From Solanum dulcamara (taxonomy: Eukaryota; Streptophyta; Magnoliopsida; Solanales; Solanaceae), in NCBI RefSeq assembly GCF_947179165.1, contig NC_077245.1:47331286-47395285 (forward strand): a stretch of DNA of 64,000 nt. Direction: 5' to 3'. Position numbers and translations under genes: made by a program. The notes beneath the pieces are model-generated. The model did not search any database, was not told the DNA's origin, and was given only the letters and a program-made list of their open reading frames with translations. The first letter of the stretch is position 1, and each line of letters starts with the position of its first letter. This document shows, piece by piece, positions 1-11,061 of the stretch.

Positions 1-905
1 AAAATCACCCAATCATTAACCTGAAACTCTAAGGGTCGACGTCGATTATCTACATATGATTTCTATCGATTCTGGGCTGTTAATAGTCTCTCCTGAATAG
101 AATCCACTTTATCCACAATTGCTGTATCATGTCTGGGCCTATTAGTTTAGTTTTACTAACATCAAACCAACCAATAGGTGACCTACACTTCCTGCCATAC
201 AAAGCCTCGTACGGTACCATCTAAATACTAGAATGGTAGCTATTATTATAAGCAAACTCAATAAGTGTCAAATTATCATCCCAGCTACCCCTGAAGTCAA
301 TAATACAGGCCCATAACATAACTTCTAGCGTCTAAATAATACGTTCAGCCTGTCCATCAGTTTGAGGGTGAAATACTGTACTAATATTTAACTGTGTTCC
401 CAATCCCTTCTGGAATGACCTCTAGAAGCTAGCTGTAAATTGAGCCCCTCTTTCTGCGATAATAGATGTGGGAATCCTGTGAAGTCTTACGATCTTCTTG
501 ATATATAACCTCACATAGTCCTCGGCTGAATATGTAGTTCTAACTGGAAGAAAATGAGACATTTTTGTCAGCCTATCAACAATAACCCATATTGAATCAT
601 ACTTCCGTAGAGTGAGAGGTAAGCTTGTAATAAAATCCATATTAATTGCTTTCCATTTCCAATTCGGGATTTCCATTTCTTATAATAGTTCGCTAGGCTT
701 CTGATGCTCGATCTCAACCTGTTGGTAATTTAGGCACTATGCTACAAACTCTGCTATGTTCTTCTTTATGCCATTCCACCAGTATAAAAATCTAAGGTCA
801 TGATACATCTTTGTTGACCCTGGATGAACAGAATATCGGGCATAGTGTGCCTCTCCCAAAACCTGTTGTCATAGCCCTGTAATCTCAGGTACATATAATC
901 TGCCC
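1..905 (-). pseudogene. Element A: integrase remnant of Ty3/gypsy pol
   Basis: This is the 3' part of the pol gene of a minus-strand Ty3/gypsy element that runs off the left edge of the window. The best open segment (422-676) encodes the start of the IN catalytic core, including WVIVDRLTKMSHFLPV. The first Asp (NMDF) is present. The second catalytic Asp has become Glu (IIAERGAQF). The third position, Glu before AYNNS, is recognisable near 240-260. The zinc-binding HHCC module lies at about 690-860, and its last CxxC has lost a Cys (CLNY). Several frameshifts and stops break the frame, so no active integrase can come from this copy. Integrase would normally insert the cDNA into chromatin. The family call is firm. 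Confidence 0.9.
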
Positions 906-2640
906 CAATATCTTAGCACTCAGTCAGGTGTGATCTCGAATGGGTTCTTTTCTTTATGAAGGGATGCATCCCTATACTGTGCCAAAACAGGGTCCTTGTA
1001 CTGGCGTTGCTTTACCTCTTCCATGATAGAGGATTCAACAATTCCTCAAACAGAAACTCCACCATCATCAAAATCAGCCAAACGGACTCCAAGGTTAGCT
1101 AACTGGCAAATCTTGTGGACTATTGTTTCCTTTTCTGGTTGTACATCTGCCAAGCTACCCATAGATTTATGGCGAAGTGCACCTTCCATAACATTTGCTT
1201 TCCTTGGGTGATGTAGATTATCAACATCGTAATCTTTCAACAACTCTAGCCACTTTCTCTATCGCAAATTCAGCTCCTTCTACTTAAAGATGTATTAGAG
1301 ACTTTTGTGATCCATATAGATATCAACATGTATGCCATATAGATAATGCCTTCATATTTTCAAAACATGAATTACTGCTGCTAACTCCAGATCATGAGTT
1401 GGATAATTTCTTTCATGCTTTCTGAGCTGCCAGGAGGCATAGGTGATGACTCTACCATGTTGCATCAATAAACGACCTAGCCCAACACCAAAAACATCAC
1501 AATAAATAACATAGCCATATGGTCCTTCAAGAAGAGTTAGAACTGGGGCCGTAGTCAACTCGTTTTTCAGCAACTAAAAGCTTCGTTCACAAGAATCAGT
1601 TCATTGAAACTTAGCTGCCTTCTGAGTTAGCTTTGTTCAAGGCACTGAAATTGAAGAAAACTTCTCTACAAATCTCCTGTAATATCCTGTTAGCCCCAGA
1701 AAACTATGTACCTCAATAGGTGTCGTAGGTCTAGGCCAAGTATTTATGGCCTCAATTTTCTGTACACCTACTCGAATACCATCAGCTCCAATAATATGCC
1801 CCAAGAATGATACTGAAGTCAACCAGAACTCACATTTAGAGAACTTAGCATAAAACTTCTGGTGCTGGAGCACCCTAAGTACCGTCCTCAAATGATCTGC
1901 GTGCTCCCTTCTGATCGTGTGTAGACCAGAATATCATCAATAAATATAATCACGAATAGGTCTAAGAATGACTTGAACACTTCATTCATTAGATCAGTAA
2001 ACACTGCTGGAGCATTGGTCAGCCCAAAAGAGATCACCCGAAACTCATAATGCCCATATCGGGTCCTAAACACAGTCTTTGGAGTATCTGCCTCCTTTAC
2101 CTGTACCTGGTGATAGCCTGACCGCAAGTCTATGTTTGAATAACACTTAGCACCCTGCAACTGGTCAAATAAATAATCAATCCTGGGGAGGGGATATCTA
2201 TTCTTTATTGTTACCTTGTTCAGCTGCCTATAATCAATACACATTCGCAGTGACCCATCTTTCTTTCTCATGAACAATATCAGTGCTCCCCAAGGTGATG
2301 TGCTGGGCTTAATGAAGCCTTTTTTAACAAGTCTCGTAGTTGTTTTTTCAACTCCTTCAGCTCTATGGGTGCCATTTTGTAGGGAGGAATAAATATAGGC
2401 TGAGTATCTAGCAATACAACTATAGTGAACTCTATCTCCCATTCAGGAGGAAGACCTGGAAATTTATCTGGGAATACATATGGAAATTCATTAACTATTG
2501 AAACTGACTGAAGAGTCAGTACTTTCATTTTCAAGTCATGCACACAGACTAGATGATAAATATAACCATTTCTAACCATCTTTCTGGCCTTGAGGTATGA
2601 AATAAACTTACCCCTCAGCGATGCTGTATTGCCCATCTAT
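906..2640 (-). pseudogene. Element A: reverse transcriptase and RNase H remnant
   Basis: RT and RNase H domains of the same minus-strand pol. Read from high to low coordinates: a PR-RT linker (2280-2636), then the RT palm with [30 protein letters not shown] and the catalytic box [11 protein letters not shown] (about 1900-2440), then the thumb and connection segment [15 protein letters not shown] (1637-1891), then RNase H with [20 protein letters not shown] (1352-1573), then a tether towards IN. The RT active-site Asp pair survives. Frames change near 2280-2440, 1890 and 1580. RNase H has an altered first acidic stretch (CDVFGVG). The enzyme would copy genomic RNA into cDNA inside a virus-like particle. 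Very secure as to family, certainly broken. Confidence 0.93.
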
Positions 2641-3000
2641 TTTACGATTAGCTCTCCTGGAAACTGAAATCGAACTACGATTTCTCTACAATCAACAGTA
2701 GCATAACAAGAAGCTAACCAATCCATGCCCATAATAATATCAAATTCTATCATATCTAACTCTATTAAATCTGCCTTAGTGTGATGACTATATATAATTA
2801 TCGAACAATCTCTATATACTTACTTGGCTATAATAGAATCTCCTACCGGTGTAGCTACCTCAATTGGTTTTATCAATTCAGATTTTATTCCGATTCTATT
2901 AGCAACAAAGGGAGATATATATAATAAGATGGAGCCTGGATCTATCAATGCTTATACATCCCTCGAGAAAATCGATAATAAACCTGTAACCACATTTGGC
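2641..3000 (-). pseudogene. Element A: aspartic protease remnant
   Basis: Retropepsin-like domain between the gag zinc knuckle and RT. In minus-strand translation the active-site triplet reads ALIDPG, with Pro where retropepsins usually have Ser or Thr. It is preceded two codons upstream by a TAA stop, after FSRDV. The flap-side motif GMDWL is present near 2725-2740, followed by a VDCR segment. The enzyme would mature the Gag-Pol polyprotein. The DPG form recurs, in decayed shape, in element F (ALLDPS), so it is probably a lineage trait and not a mutation of this copy. The stop codon makes this copy non-functional. Confidence 0.8.
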
Positions 3001-4342
3001 GACGCCTCCTGGTCTTGTCTACTAGCCAAGGCATATATATGGTTCGAAGGACTGCTAGAATTGGAAGCTCCACCACCATGGCCCATTGATGCCTGAATAC
3101 CCTTCCCCATAGGGTGCATAGCCATAGAAGAAGACAAACCGAAAACTAACCCAGTAGGCTGAGCTGCACAACTTAGATTACCCCTGAATGGACACTCTCT
3201 CATAATATGGCCTTGATGACTGCAAGTAAGGCAGACACCTATAGCAAAATGGAATTCCTAAAAATGTGGCCTACCACAATGAGAACACCGAGGCAAAGAG
3301 GGCCTCGATTAGCGTAAACCCCTGTTTATCTGTGAACCTAAAACCTTGGAGATCTAACTGGCTCTTGAATACCCTATGCTATCAAATGTCTTACTTGTAA
3401 ACCGTGGGGGTGCACTTCGGGCTGGCTGAGAAGGATATCTACTATACTGTTGAGGTTGCCCGCCTCGAAACTCACCAGAATAACCAGTCGATCTAGCTCT
3501 CTTATGCTGGCCTATATCATGATCTCTATCAGGCTGAAGCCTTCTATGTCGGTCTTCTACCCCCTGTTCATATGCCTTTATCCGAGCAATATCCATACCT
3601 GGCTGAGAAGCCATGGCCATACAACTATCAATGAAGTAATGATCCAGCCCCATCACATAGCGATGTACTCTATCAGCCATATCAGTTAGAATAGTGGGCG
3701 CATATCTCACCAACGAATCAAACTCAAGACTATAATCTCGGATACTCTTGCCACTCTACCTCAAATGTGAGAATCTATCAACTCTGGCTTGTCTTATCTC
3801 CAAAGGTAGAAAGTGGCCAAGGAAGGCCTCCATAAACTCCTCCCATACTGCTGGAAGAGCACCCTCACCCTTAGATAACTCCTAAGACTCATACTAATTA
3901 ATAACTACATCACGAAATTGATATGAAGCTAACTCAACAGACTCAGTTTCAGAAGCCCTAATTATCCTCAACGTACACTGCACCTATCGGAAAAACTCTT
4001 ATGGGTCATCCCTGGGCCTTGAACCATAGAACTCTGAGGGTTACAAGTCAAGAAGTCGCAAACCCTTAAACTATCATGTCTATCCGTATAGTCAACCCCT
4101 AATCCATGCCTACGGGCCTGCTCTGCCGCTATTTTGGTCAGTAACTAAACTGCATCTCTCATAGCCCTAACCTCTGCCCCTAGCTGAGGAGCTGGAGGCT
4201 CAGGCACTAGAGCTGGCGGTGAAGCCGCCCCCTAATCCATAGTTGTAGCAGCTTCTTCTCCAAGTTCCTCTAATGGTGGCGGTGTAGTAGAACTCGCCGA
4301 TTGGAGCATAACCTTAGGCATAGACTGGGCACGAGCCCTAGT
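3001..4342 (-). pseudogene. Element A: gag, C-terminal part, split by element B
   Basis: Capsid and nucleocapsid region of A's gag. A CCHC zinc knuckle, CLTCSHQGHIMREC (C-x2-C-x4-H-x4-C), lies at about 3192-3233. It is followed by a Ser/Gly-rich linker and the conserved YALASRQDQEASP segment leading into protease. Upstream (3354-3713) is the capsid tail with DMADRVHRYVMGLD and a basic RHRRLQPDRDHD stretch. At about 3780-4300 it becomes a Pro- and Ser-rich N-terminal part with stops and frameshifts. The coding sequence is interrupted at 4342 by element B. It resumes at 17622, where the duplicated CTAGT marks the insertion. Gag would form the virus-like particle and bind RNA. Confidence 0.85.
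4338..4342. repeat. Target-site duplication of element B, left copy
   Basis: CTAGT, directly next to the first base of B's 5' LTR. The identical pentamer is at 17622-17626, directly after B's 3' LTR. It defines B as one insertion event into A's gag. Confidence 0.93.
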
Positions 4343-4888
4343 TGGTACACCCTACACTCTGGAGCCTGAAATGTCTTTTAGGCTTCTTAAAAGTTATCAT
4401 ATGAGCTGGATAATCTATGATGCTATCAAATAACTCTAAGGAAGGGAGAATGTGATACCCCATAGTAGGGAAGGTTGGAAATAGGGTCATGAGAAGTCGG
4501 AAGGAGTTAGAGGCCAAGTAATGAGTCGTAGGACTCGACTGACCTACGTAAGCTATTAACTTAGAAGTTTTACATAGTTAAGCTACATAAGTATATACTA
4601 AGCTTGCGTAGCCGGGATTACATGGGTTCTTAAGGTAAGACGAGATTATGAACCCACGAGGGAGAGAAGAGGATGACACGCGACAGCAAGAAGAGAGTGC
4701 CATGTAGCCGCAGAAGGAAGTGACATGTGGAAGCAGCTCAAGCAAGGAGGTGACTCACCTACATGTTGGGGGTGGACCCCACTGCCATGTGGCAGCGTGT
4801 GAATGGCCACATGGGCTGAGGTGTCATCTTAGGGGCTACCATGTGTCACCCCTAGGGGGATGCCATGTGGCACTTACAAAGTAGCCCA

Positions 4889-4894
4889 TATATA
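4889..4894 (+). promoter_or_regulatory. TATA box of element B 5' LTR
   Basis: TATATA within CCCATATATACATG, at the same place in B's 3' LTR (about 11168) and in H's LTRs (52095, 57600). Transcription would begin about 25-35 nt downstream, near 4915-4925, just before the run of AAAGAGAACCC. The position is an inference from the TATA box. Confidence 0.6.
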
Positions 4895-5006
4895 CATGTT
4901 TTATCACTCTTAAATTCATTCCATATCTAAAAATACTTCAGCCAAGAATAAAGAAAAGAGAACCCTAAACATAGAGAGAAAGGAGCGACGACCAAGAGAG
5001 AAAAAG

Positions 5007-5012
5007 GTAAGG
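5007..5012 (+). promoter_or_regulatory. Splice-donor-like site in B 5' LTR
   Basis: AAAAAG|GTAAGG about 90 nt after the predicted start of transcription. The same AAGGTRAG core is at 11285 (B 3' LTR), 52208 and 57712 (H LTRs), 37025 (truncated LTR), and on the minus strand in the three family-1 solo LTRs near 16307, 27820 and 45911. Conservation among diverged copies argues for function. The acceptor partner sits at the gag start in elements that retain gag. Confidence 0.5.
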
Positions 5013-6732
5013 TTCCCAATTTCGTTCTGTGAATTAATTATTTAAGGTATCCTACGGTGATATATAGGTGTTTAATAACATAAAATTTTATTTTAGGGCA
5101 GCAAGGAAGAGATACAAACAGTCTGCTAAGTTTCAGCATATTAAGAGAACTTCTGAGACAAGTTTTAGTAAGTTTTAGCAAGGTATGGCTTGGTTATCTT
5201 ATCCCACGTTAAGGTAAGGGTTTGGAAATGTTATGTGGGTTTTAATGATTTAAAGTATGGTTTGGAGAAGCCCCAAATGTATAGCAAACAGCCATGGCAT
5301 TTCAGCCGCAACTAGAGAACTTCCGAGGCAAATTTTGGCAAGCTTTGGGCAATTTTGGGTAAGGTAAGGTCTTTCCCTTTAATTTGAAGTTATGCCATTT
5401 TATGAAGTGTATTAAACGTTGTGTAAGTGTATGGAAATATGAAATTCCATAAATCTGCTGAACGTTGGAAACAATCTAAAATTGAAGTCGTTATAGCTAA
5501 ATTATAGTCGAAATGAGGTGTTGTGCAGTGGGGTGCTGCTGAAGGTGTGTGGTGGTGTGTTGCAGGGCCTAAAAGTATTATAAAAGAGGTGTGGGAGCTT
5601 CCGGTTGCATCCACATGACCCTCTGCTTTACACAGTTAAATGTTTTGCGAAATAAAGACTAGAAATCCTATTTTGGTATCATAATTTTCAGCAAGTTGTT
5701 TGGAGCTTATGTTGTGTAATGTTGCCATATTTTATTTGTATATGAGATGCAGGTTGTTGTTTTTGGTTGGATTTAGTGATTAGGAATTTAATAAGAAGTT
5801 TGGATAGGGCATGCTATAGGGGAGGTGCTGCCCAATTTTCGTTAACTCCAACTAATTAAAGAACTAGTCGAGAAGACGAGCAAGGAAATGAGTTCTATGA
5901 ATACTCTCCTATGCAGCTTAAGGTGCTGGAAAGTCAAGGGTGGTTGATACTCGTATTTCTTCCATTTTGAATAGGTTCAAGGAATGATGAGGCGAACGTG
6001 ACAAAGAGTAACCCATAAGAGGTATGTGAAGCTTTCTCTTGGCATGTTTTTGGCATAAGTATGTAAAGCTTATCTTTCTCTTATTTTGGGTATGTCTTCA
6101 AGTTAAGTAGTGAATGATATGAGCTTGAGAGTAAATATACTCATAAATTCTAAGCGTAATTCACGACCCTTATTTACTTCTTAATGAAAGCACTCTTACA
6201 GTAATTGAACTAGGGCTTTTCAAGCCTTCCATACGTTAGGAAGTGAGGAGTATGTAAAGTCTATCTTTCTTTTCTTTTGGCATGTCTTAGTGTTAAGTGG
6301 ATTGTGTATGTAATGTGGGAATAATTCTATTCATAGAATCCCGAGTATGGTTCCTCAATCTTATTCACTTCTTGATAGTAGAACTCCTCCGATAGTTGAG
6401 TTATGGACTTGTAAGTCTTCTACATGACGAAATGTAGTACACGTGAAGCCTATCCCTTCCTTCTCTTGAAACAGTTTAAGGTAAGTGAAGCGATATATGA
6501 TATGAGTTAGAGGTGATTCCATTCCTAAGTTTCGAGTATAACTCGTGACTCGTATTCGATCCTTGAGGTTAGGATTCTTAAAGTGGTTAAACTCTTATTC
6601 CTTGAGCCTTCTATATGCTAAATAATGATTGGATGTATAAGCTCCTATACCTAGAGGCTCTTTGACATATCTTATGATGATATTCTGGAGATGTCTAATA
6701 TATTACCAAGGTTTACGTGCACGTATATGCAT

Positions 6733-6950
6733 TATTATATTATATAGGGATCGGGCCGTACATTTCTCGGCACTAACGTATTATATGTATAGGGATCGGG
6801 CCGTATGTTCCTCAATACTAACATATTATATGTATAGGGATCGGGTCGTACATTCCTCGACACTAACCTATTATATGTATGGATCGGGCCGAACGCTCCT
6901 CGGTACTAACCTGTTATATATATGGATAGGGCTGTACGTTCCACAATGCT
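6733..6950 (+). repeat. Tandem array, about 58-bp units, in B 5' LTR
   Basis: About four to five units, each containing a GGATCGGGCCG core, a CTCGGCACTAAC-like half and TTATATGTAT. The same array is at 13015-13235 (B 3' LTR) and, inverted and more diverged, at 14075-14370 in the solo LTR. The chance open frame over it reads as repeated peptide blocks and should not be annotated as a gene. Confidence 0.85.
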
Positions 6951-7178
6951 AATAATATGCATATGCCTATCATGATAGATGATGTAATTGTAACACCGAG
7001 TCCTCGAGTGGGCCAGATACGGTACGTGATAAAGGTATACATGACTTTATTTTGTGAGGTGTAGGTATAGTACCCTCTTAAATCCTATACTTGATTTCCT
7101 GCATCCCTATGTTAGTTGTTATCTCAGTTATGCTATGCTTACATACTCAATACATATATCGTACTGACCCCCCTTTTT

Positions 7179-7191
7179 GGGGGGGGGGGGG
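7179..7191 (+). repeat. G13 homopolymer in B 5' LTR
   Basis: Thirteen consecutive G after CCCCCCTTTTT. In other copies this place reads CCCCTTTCTTCGGGGGG, so this is the expanded 3' arm of a conserved C-run/G-run stem. Length may be uncertain from sequencing slippage. Confidence 0.8.
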
Positions 7192-7680
7192 CTGCATTTC
7201 ATGTTTGTAGGTACAGACACAGGTTTGGGAGTCTGCCAACTTAGGATTCCGCTCAGCCAGTTTGGAAGAACCTCTATTGTATCAGAGCAGAGTTTTTGGT
7301 ACTCATTATTTAATGTATATAATTACTTATTCAGGGGTACGACGGGGGCCCTGTCCTGCCATATGATATGGTTGCTATTCTTAGAGGTGTGTAGACATAT
7401 ATATATGTGGGTCATTTGTAAGCTGTTCCAGTTGTGCCTATACGGCGTGTTGTAATGTTATTATGCTATGGCATCCTTGTCGGCATGCACACCCTTTCAT
7501 AATTTGAGTAATGTAACTCCTGAAGAGACAAATGAAAGCGGCTACGTGTATGTGAAAATGTATGACCCATTAGGGTCCCCATGTATGATTCTTATATTTG
7601 CTATTATAGTTGATAGTTATATACACGGGGGTCCTAGTTGGACCTCAGTCACGGCCTACAGTGATGGGTCATGATAGAAG

Positions 7681-7692
7681 TGGTATCAAAGC
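7681..7692 (+). promoter_or_regulatory. Primer-binding site of element B
   Basis: TGGTATCAAAGC, four bases after the 5' LTR. It is complementary to the 3' end of plant initiator tRNA-Met except for one mismatch (TGGTATCAGAGC in element F). It primes minus-strand cDNA synthesis. Confidence 0.9.
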
Positions 7693-9700
7693 AGTTCGTC
7701 CTTGGAATATCTACGTGTTTAGTAGAGTCTTTTTTATCGGTGTGTTGTACACCACATCTATAAACAGGAGGCTACAGGACATTTAGGATGTTACTTTCTT
7801 TCAGATCTAATATCGTGCGATAGAGCCGAGTCATAGGGAATAAAATTCCTTATACTAACCTGTGATTTCAATAGAAGGACAACATCGATAGAAGAAGTGA
7901 CTGACGATGTTGGAAGTTACAAGGCACACAGGTAAGCAAAGGCATGAAAGACCTATGTCAAGTAAGGTGTTGAAATACGATTGACATATAAAGTTGAAAA
8001 ATGAAAGGAAAAGTATATAGGAAAGCGGAATAGGTGCAGTTTGAGTGGACATATGAGGTAAGTCCATGTTCATACGGTCAATTATGGGCGCCCTATGTGG
8101 CTTCTATATGATATGATCTAAATATATACATGTGTGCCCTGTGAGGCACTGTTGGTATTTTCTACGTACAGGTGTTGAGATAGTATGAAATACAGAGAAA
8201 ACTCTGCCCAAATTTTCCTAGAAATAAAAGAAGAAAGAGATACAAGGTAATAGTACGTCTTGCCCATAATGAGGACAAGACTAACTAAGAAGGGTAAGTA
8301 TCATATAGTAAGAATTGTGAAGAAGGTTAAGTAGTGTTATACTATGGGATTGAATGCACACATGATACCAGTTAAATATAACAAAGATTGTTGTGAGAAT
8401 AAGGAAAGCTTAGTAAGCAAATAACAAAAAGGTATGACGTGGTCCATGTGATTAGAATATAAAGATAGGTGTGAAATGGAAAAGCGAGCTAGGGAACAAA
8501 TAAGGAAGACTTATCAAGTTTGTAAGGAAAGTTTTGAATAAAGGTTATATGACGATGGAAAGGATAGCTGGTGCAAGGGAATAAAGGGTAATATGGAATT
8601 TCTTACAACCAAAAATGGTCATGAGCTGGAGGAATAATAAGGAAGTTCTAACAGAGGCACCAAAGATAGACATAAGTAACTAAATACGAGGATGGAGCGA
8701 AAGGAGAATGTATAGTTATAAATTTAAAGGGGTAGTACAATAACATGGTGTTAAGGTAGACCTATTATTAAGGCAAGTTCGATATGCCATTGAGAAAGTG
8801 AGCATCGGGCACACGATAAGGATGGAAGCTCATGAGGCATAAAGAAGTATTGTGTATACATGACTCGAGTACCAATAATTAGACTGGATCAGCACCTCAC
8901 GAGTGTGTTAAGATGTCGTACGTGGGCATCTAAAGATATGGATGATATAAAAAAAGGCATAGATATGGTGCAGTATAACTAATATGTTAGAAAAGAATCA
9001 TACGCATTTGAAAATTTGAAATAAGGGCATAAGGTAGAACACAAACAAATAGTGACATGGGTATACCCTAAAAGGGGGAAGTGGCTTCAAGTGATATCCC
9101 ATACTGGCACGAGTTAATAAAATCTAAAAGCCAGCAATGAACAGATAGAAGTCATAATACCAGAGATAATGTTGAGAATTATTAGTAAGGACCTTGAATA
9201 GTATGACATCAAATAATGGGTGCATACAAAGGGGATGAATACGACAAGAGAATCACAATGAGAACTTAAAGATATTATAAGGGATAGCCAGGATGCACTT
9301 GACTAAAGGCTAGGATATTGGTAACATGGTTACTGGCTACTGACACTGTGATATACAAGTAGCAAAAAAGAAAGGATAAGAAATCTCTCCTATACTAGAA
9401 TATGAGAAAACTTAAGAGTAAGTGAAGGAAGCAAAACAGGTATGACAAAAGAGACTAGTATAGCGGCACTAAGGCATTTTATGGACTGGTTTAAGTACCT
9501 ACACACATTTGTGTAAGGATGATGATATGATGTATTATAAAAGAACTGGAGAGAAGATATGAGTACAAGTGCGGTATAACATGCCTAAAGTGTTATAAGC
9601 TGGATTAAAAGGGATTGTACAATAGCTTAAACAAAATTGAGCATTAGAGGCTTGATAGCCTATTACAGGAAATGGAAACCGCGACTCAGAAATAGAAAGC
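7693..9700 (+). other. Non-coding internal region of element B
   Basis: About 2 kb with no recognisable protein domain in any frame. The first part (to about 7870) is the family-1 leader, shared with A (17701-17888) and H (54681-54874). After it comes A/G-rich sequence where gag, protease and RT should be. Part of it (about 8850-9110) matches 56450-56790 in element H, including TGACTCGAGTACCA and GTGATATCCCATA-like blocks. The sequence is therefore shared element sequence, not random filler. It may be very decayed pol or a replacement block carried by non-autonomous members. Confidence 0.6.
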
Positions 9701-10510
9701 AGTTAATATGGATTATAGTACAGGCTAACCTCACATTCTAAGGAACTATAAATTCATATGGGTTATGGTAGATAAGCTGACAGAATCAACCCATTTTCTT
9801 CCAGTTAGGAAGGCATATTTAGCTAAGGGTTGTGCGAGGTGATATAGCAAGGAAACAATAAGATTTCATGGAGTTCCCACATCTATTATCTCAGACAGGG
9901 AAGTTCAATTTACAGCTAACCGCTGGAGATCATTCTAGAAGGGATTGGGAACACAGGTGAATCTTAGTACGACATTTTGGCCTTCAATTAAGGGATAGGC
10001 CTAGAGGGGATCCAACAAGTTATTGATGAAGTAAAGCTTATTCAGGAAAAACTATTAACAGCCAGAGTTAATAAAAGTCACGCGCAGATAGTCGACGTCA
10101 ACCCTTTAAGTTGAAGTGGATGAATGAGTATTTGTAAAAGCATCACCAAGGAAAGGTTTAATAAAATTTATCAAGAAAAGGATACATTGGTCCTTATCGG
10201 ATCATTCTTAGAATAGGCAAAGTTGCCCATGAATTGGACCTACCATCTGATTGGAAGCAATACATTCAGTTTTTATGGATCAATGCTCCGCAAATATATA
10301 AGCGACCCTCCCAGAATATTCTCTGTGGATGAGGTCCACATAACAGAGAAGTTACCCTACGAGGAATGAACTATCGCCATCTTGGGTCGGCAAATTAGAA
10401 GGTTGCAAACTAAGGACGTGGCTCCCATCAAAGCATGTGATGAGACAAAGATAGAGAAGAAATATCCGTATGGGTTCCCTACGTCTACAAGAAATCTAAA
10501 CTCCTAAATC
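9701..10510 (+). pseudogene. Element B: integrase and chromodomain remnant
   Basis: Plus-strand remnants of the end of pol. IN core blocks include DKLTESTHFLPV and VPTSIISDRE near 9770-9910, so the second catalytic Asp position is visible. The sequence then jumps past the third catalytic residue, and a GPY/F module follows (GYIGPYRIILRIGKVAHELD, about 10170-10240). Then comes FSVDEVH and a chromodomain-like ILGRQIRRLQTKD at about 10375-10440. The end of the tail (KKYPYGFP) is at about 10460. Many stops and shifts are present. The chromodomain tail puts family 1 among chromoviruses, whose integrases are directed to heterochromatin; this lineage trait fits the dense nesting here. Confidence 0.78.
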
Positions 10511-10617
10511 ATTGGTGTTGACGAGTAGGAGGTCTATGGATGACAACTGGTATAGAGAATTCCCAAAGTCCTGGTAAGACCTCATAAGGTTAATTAACAT
10601 TCGAGGACGAGTGTTCT

Positions 10618-10631
10618 AAAGGGGGGAAGGA
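10618..10631 (+). promoter_or_regulatory. Polypurine tract of element B
   Basis: AAAGGGGGGAAGGA immediately before the TGTTGCATGG start of the 3' LTR. It is the primer site for plus-strand DNA. The counterpart in H is AAAAGGGGAAGGA at 57082-57094. Confidence 0.9.
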
Positions 10632-11061
10632 TGTTGCATGGAGCCCGGAATATCTCTTAAGCTTCTTAAAAATTATCATGTGAGCCGGATAATCTACAAC
10701 GCTATCAAATAACACTAAGGAAGGGAGAATGTGATACCTCATAGTAGGGAATGTTGGAAATAGGGTCTTGAGAAGTCGGAAGGAGTTGGAGGCCAAGTAA
10801 TGAGTCGTAGGACTCGACTCACCTACGTAAGCTATTAACTTAGAAGTTTTACATACTTGAGCTACTTGAGTATTTACTAAGCTTGCGTAGCTGGGATTAC
10901 ACGGGTTCTTAAGGTAAGACAAGATTATGAACCCACAAGGGAGAGAAGAGGATGACACATGATAGCAAGAAGAGAGTGCCATGTGGCAGTAGGAGGAAGT
11001 GACATGTGGAAGCAGCTCAAGCAAGGAGGTGACTCACCTGCCTGTTGGGGGTGGACCCCAC

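Larger units (their letters stand above)
4343..7676 (+). repeat. Element B 5' LTR (3,334 bp)
   Basis: Starts TGGTACACCC and ends ATGATA, where the 3' LTR ends GTGACA. Both terminal changes fit C-to-T decay. A short U3 (about 570 bp) holds the palindrome TGCCATGTGGCA and a TATA box. A very long R/U5 carries a splice-donor-like site, a tandem array of about 58-bp units and a C-run/G-run stem. No protein-coding potential is seen; the short open frames here are chance. Confidence 0.92.

Noticed and set aside
6662..6952. Open frame with repeated TYYMYRDRAV-like peptides (also at 12943-13233)
   Set aside because: It is the translation of the about 58-bp LTR tandem array. It has no upstream gene signals, and the same DNA is non-coding in other copies.
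7179..7191. G13 run as a regulatory G-quadruplex
   Set aside because: It is present in one copy only, as expansion of a stem arm. Homopolymer length may be a sequencing artefact.
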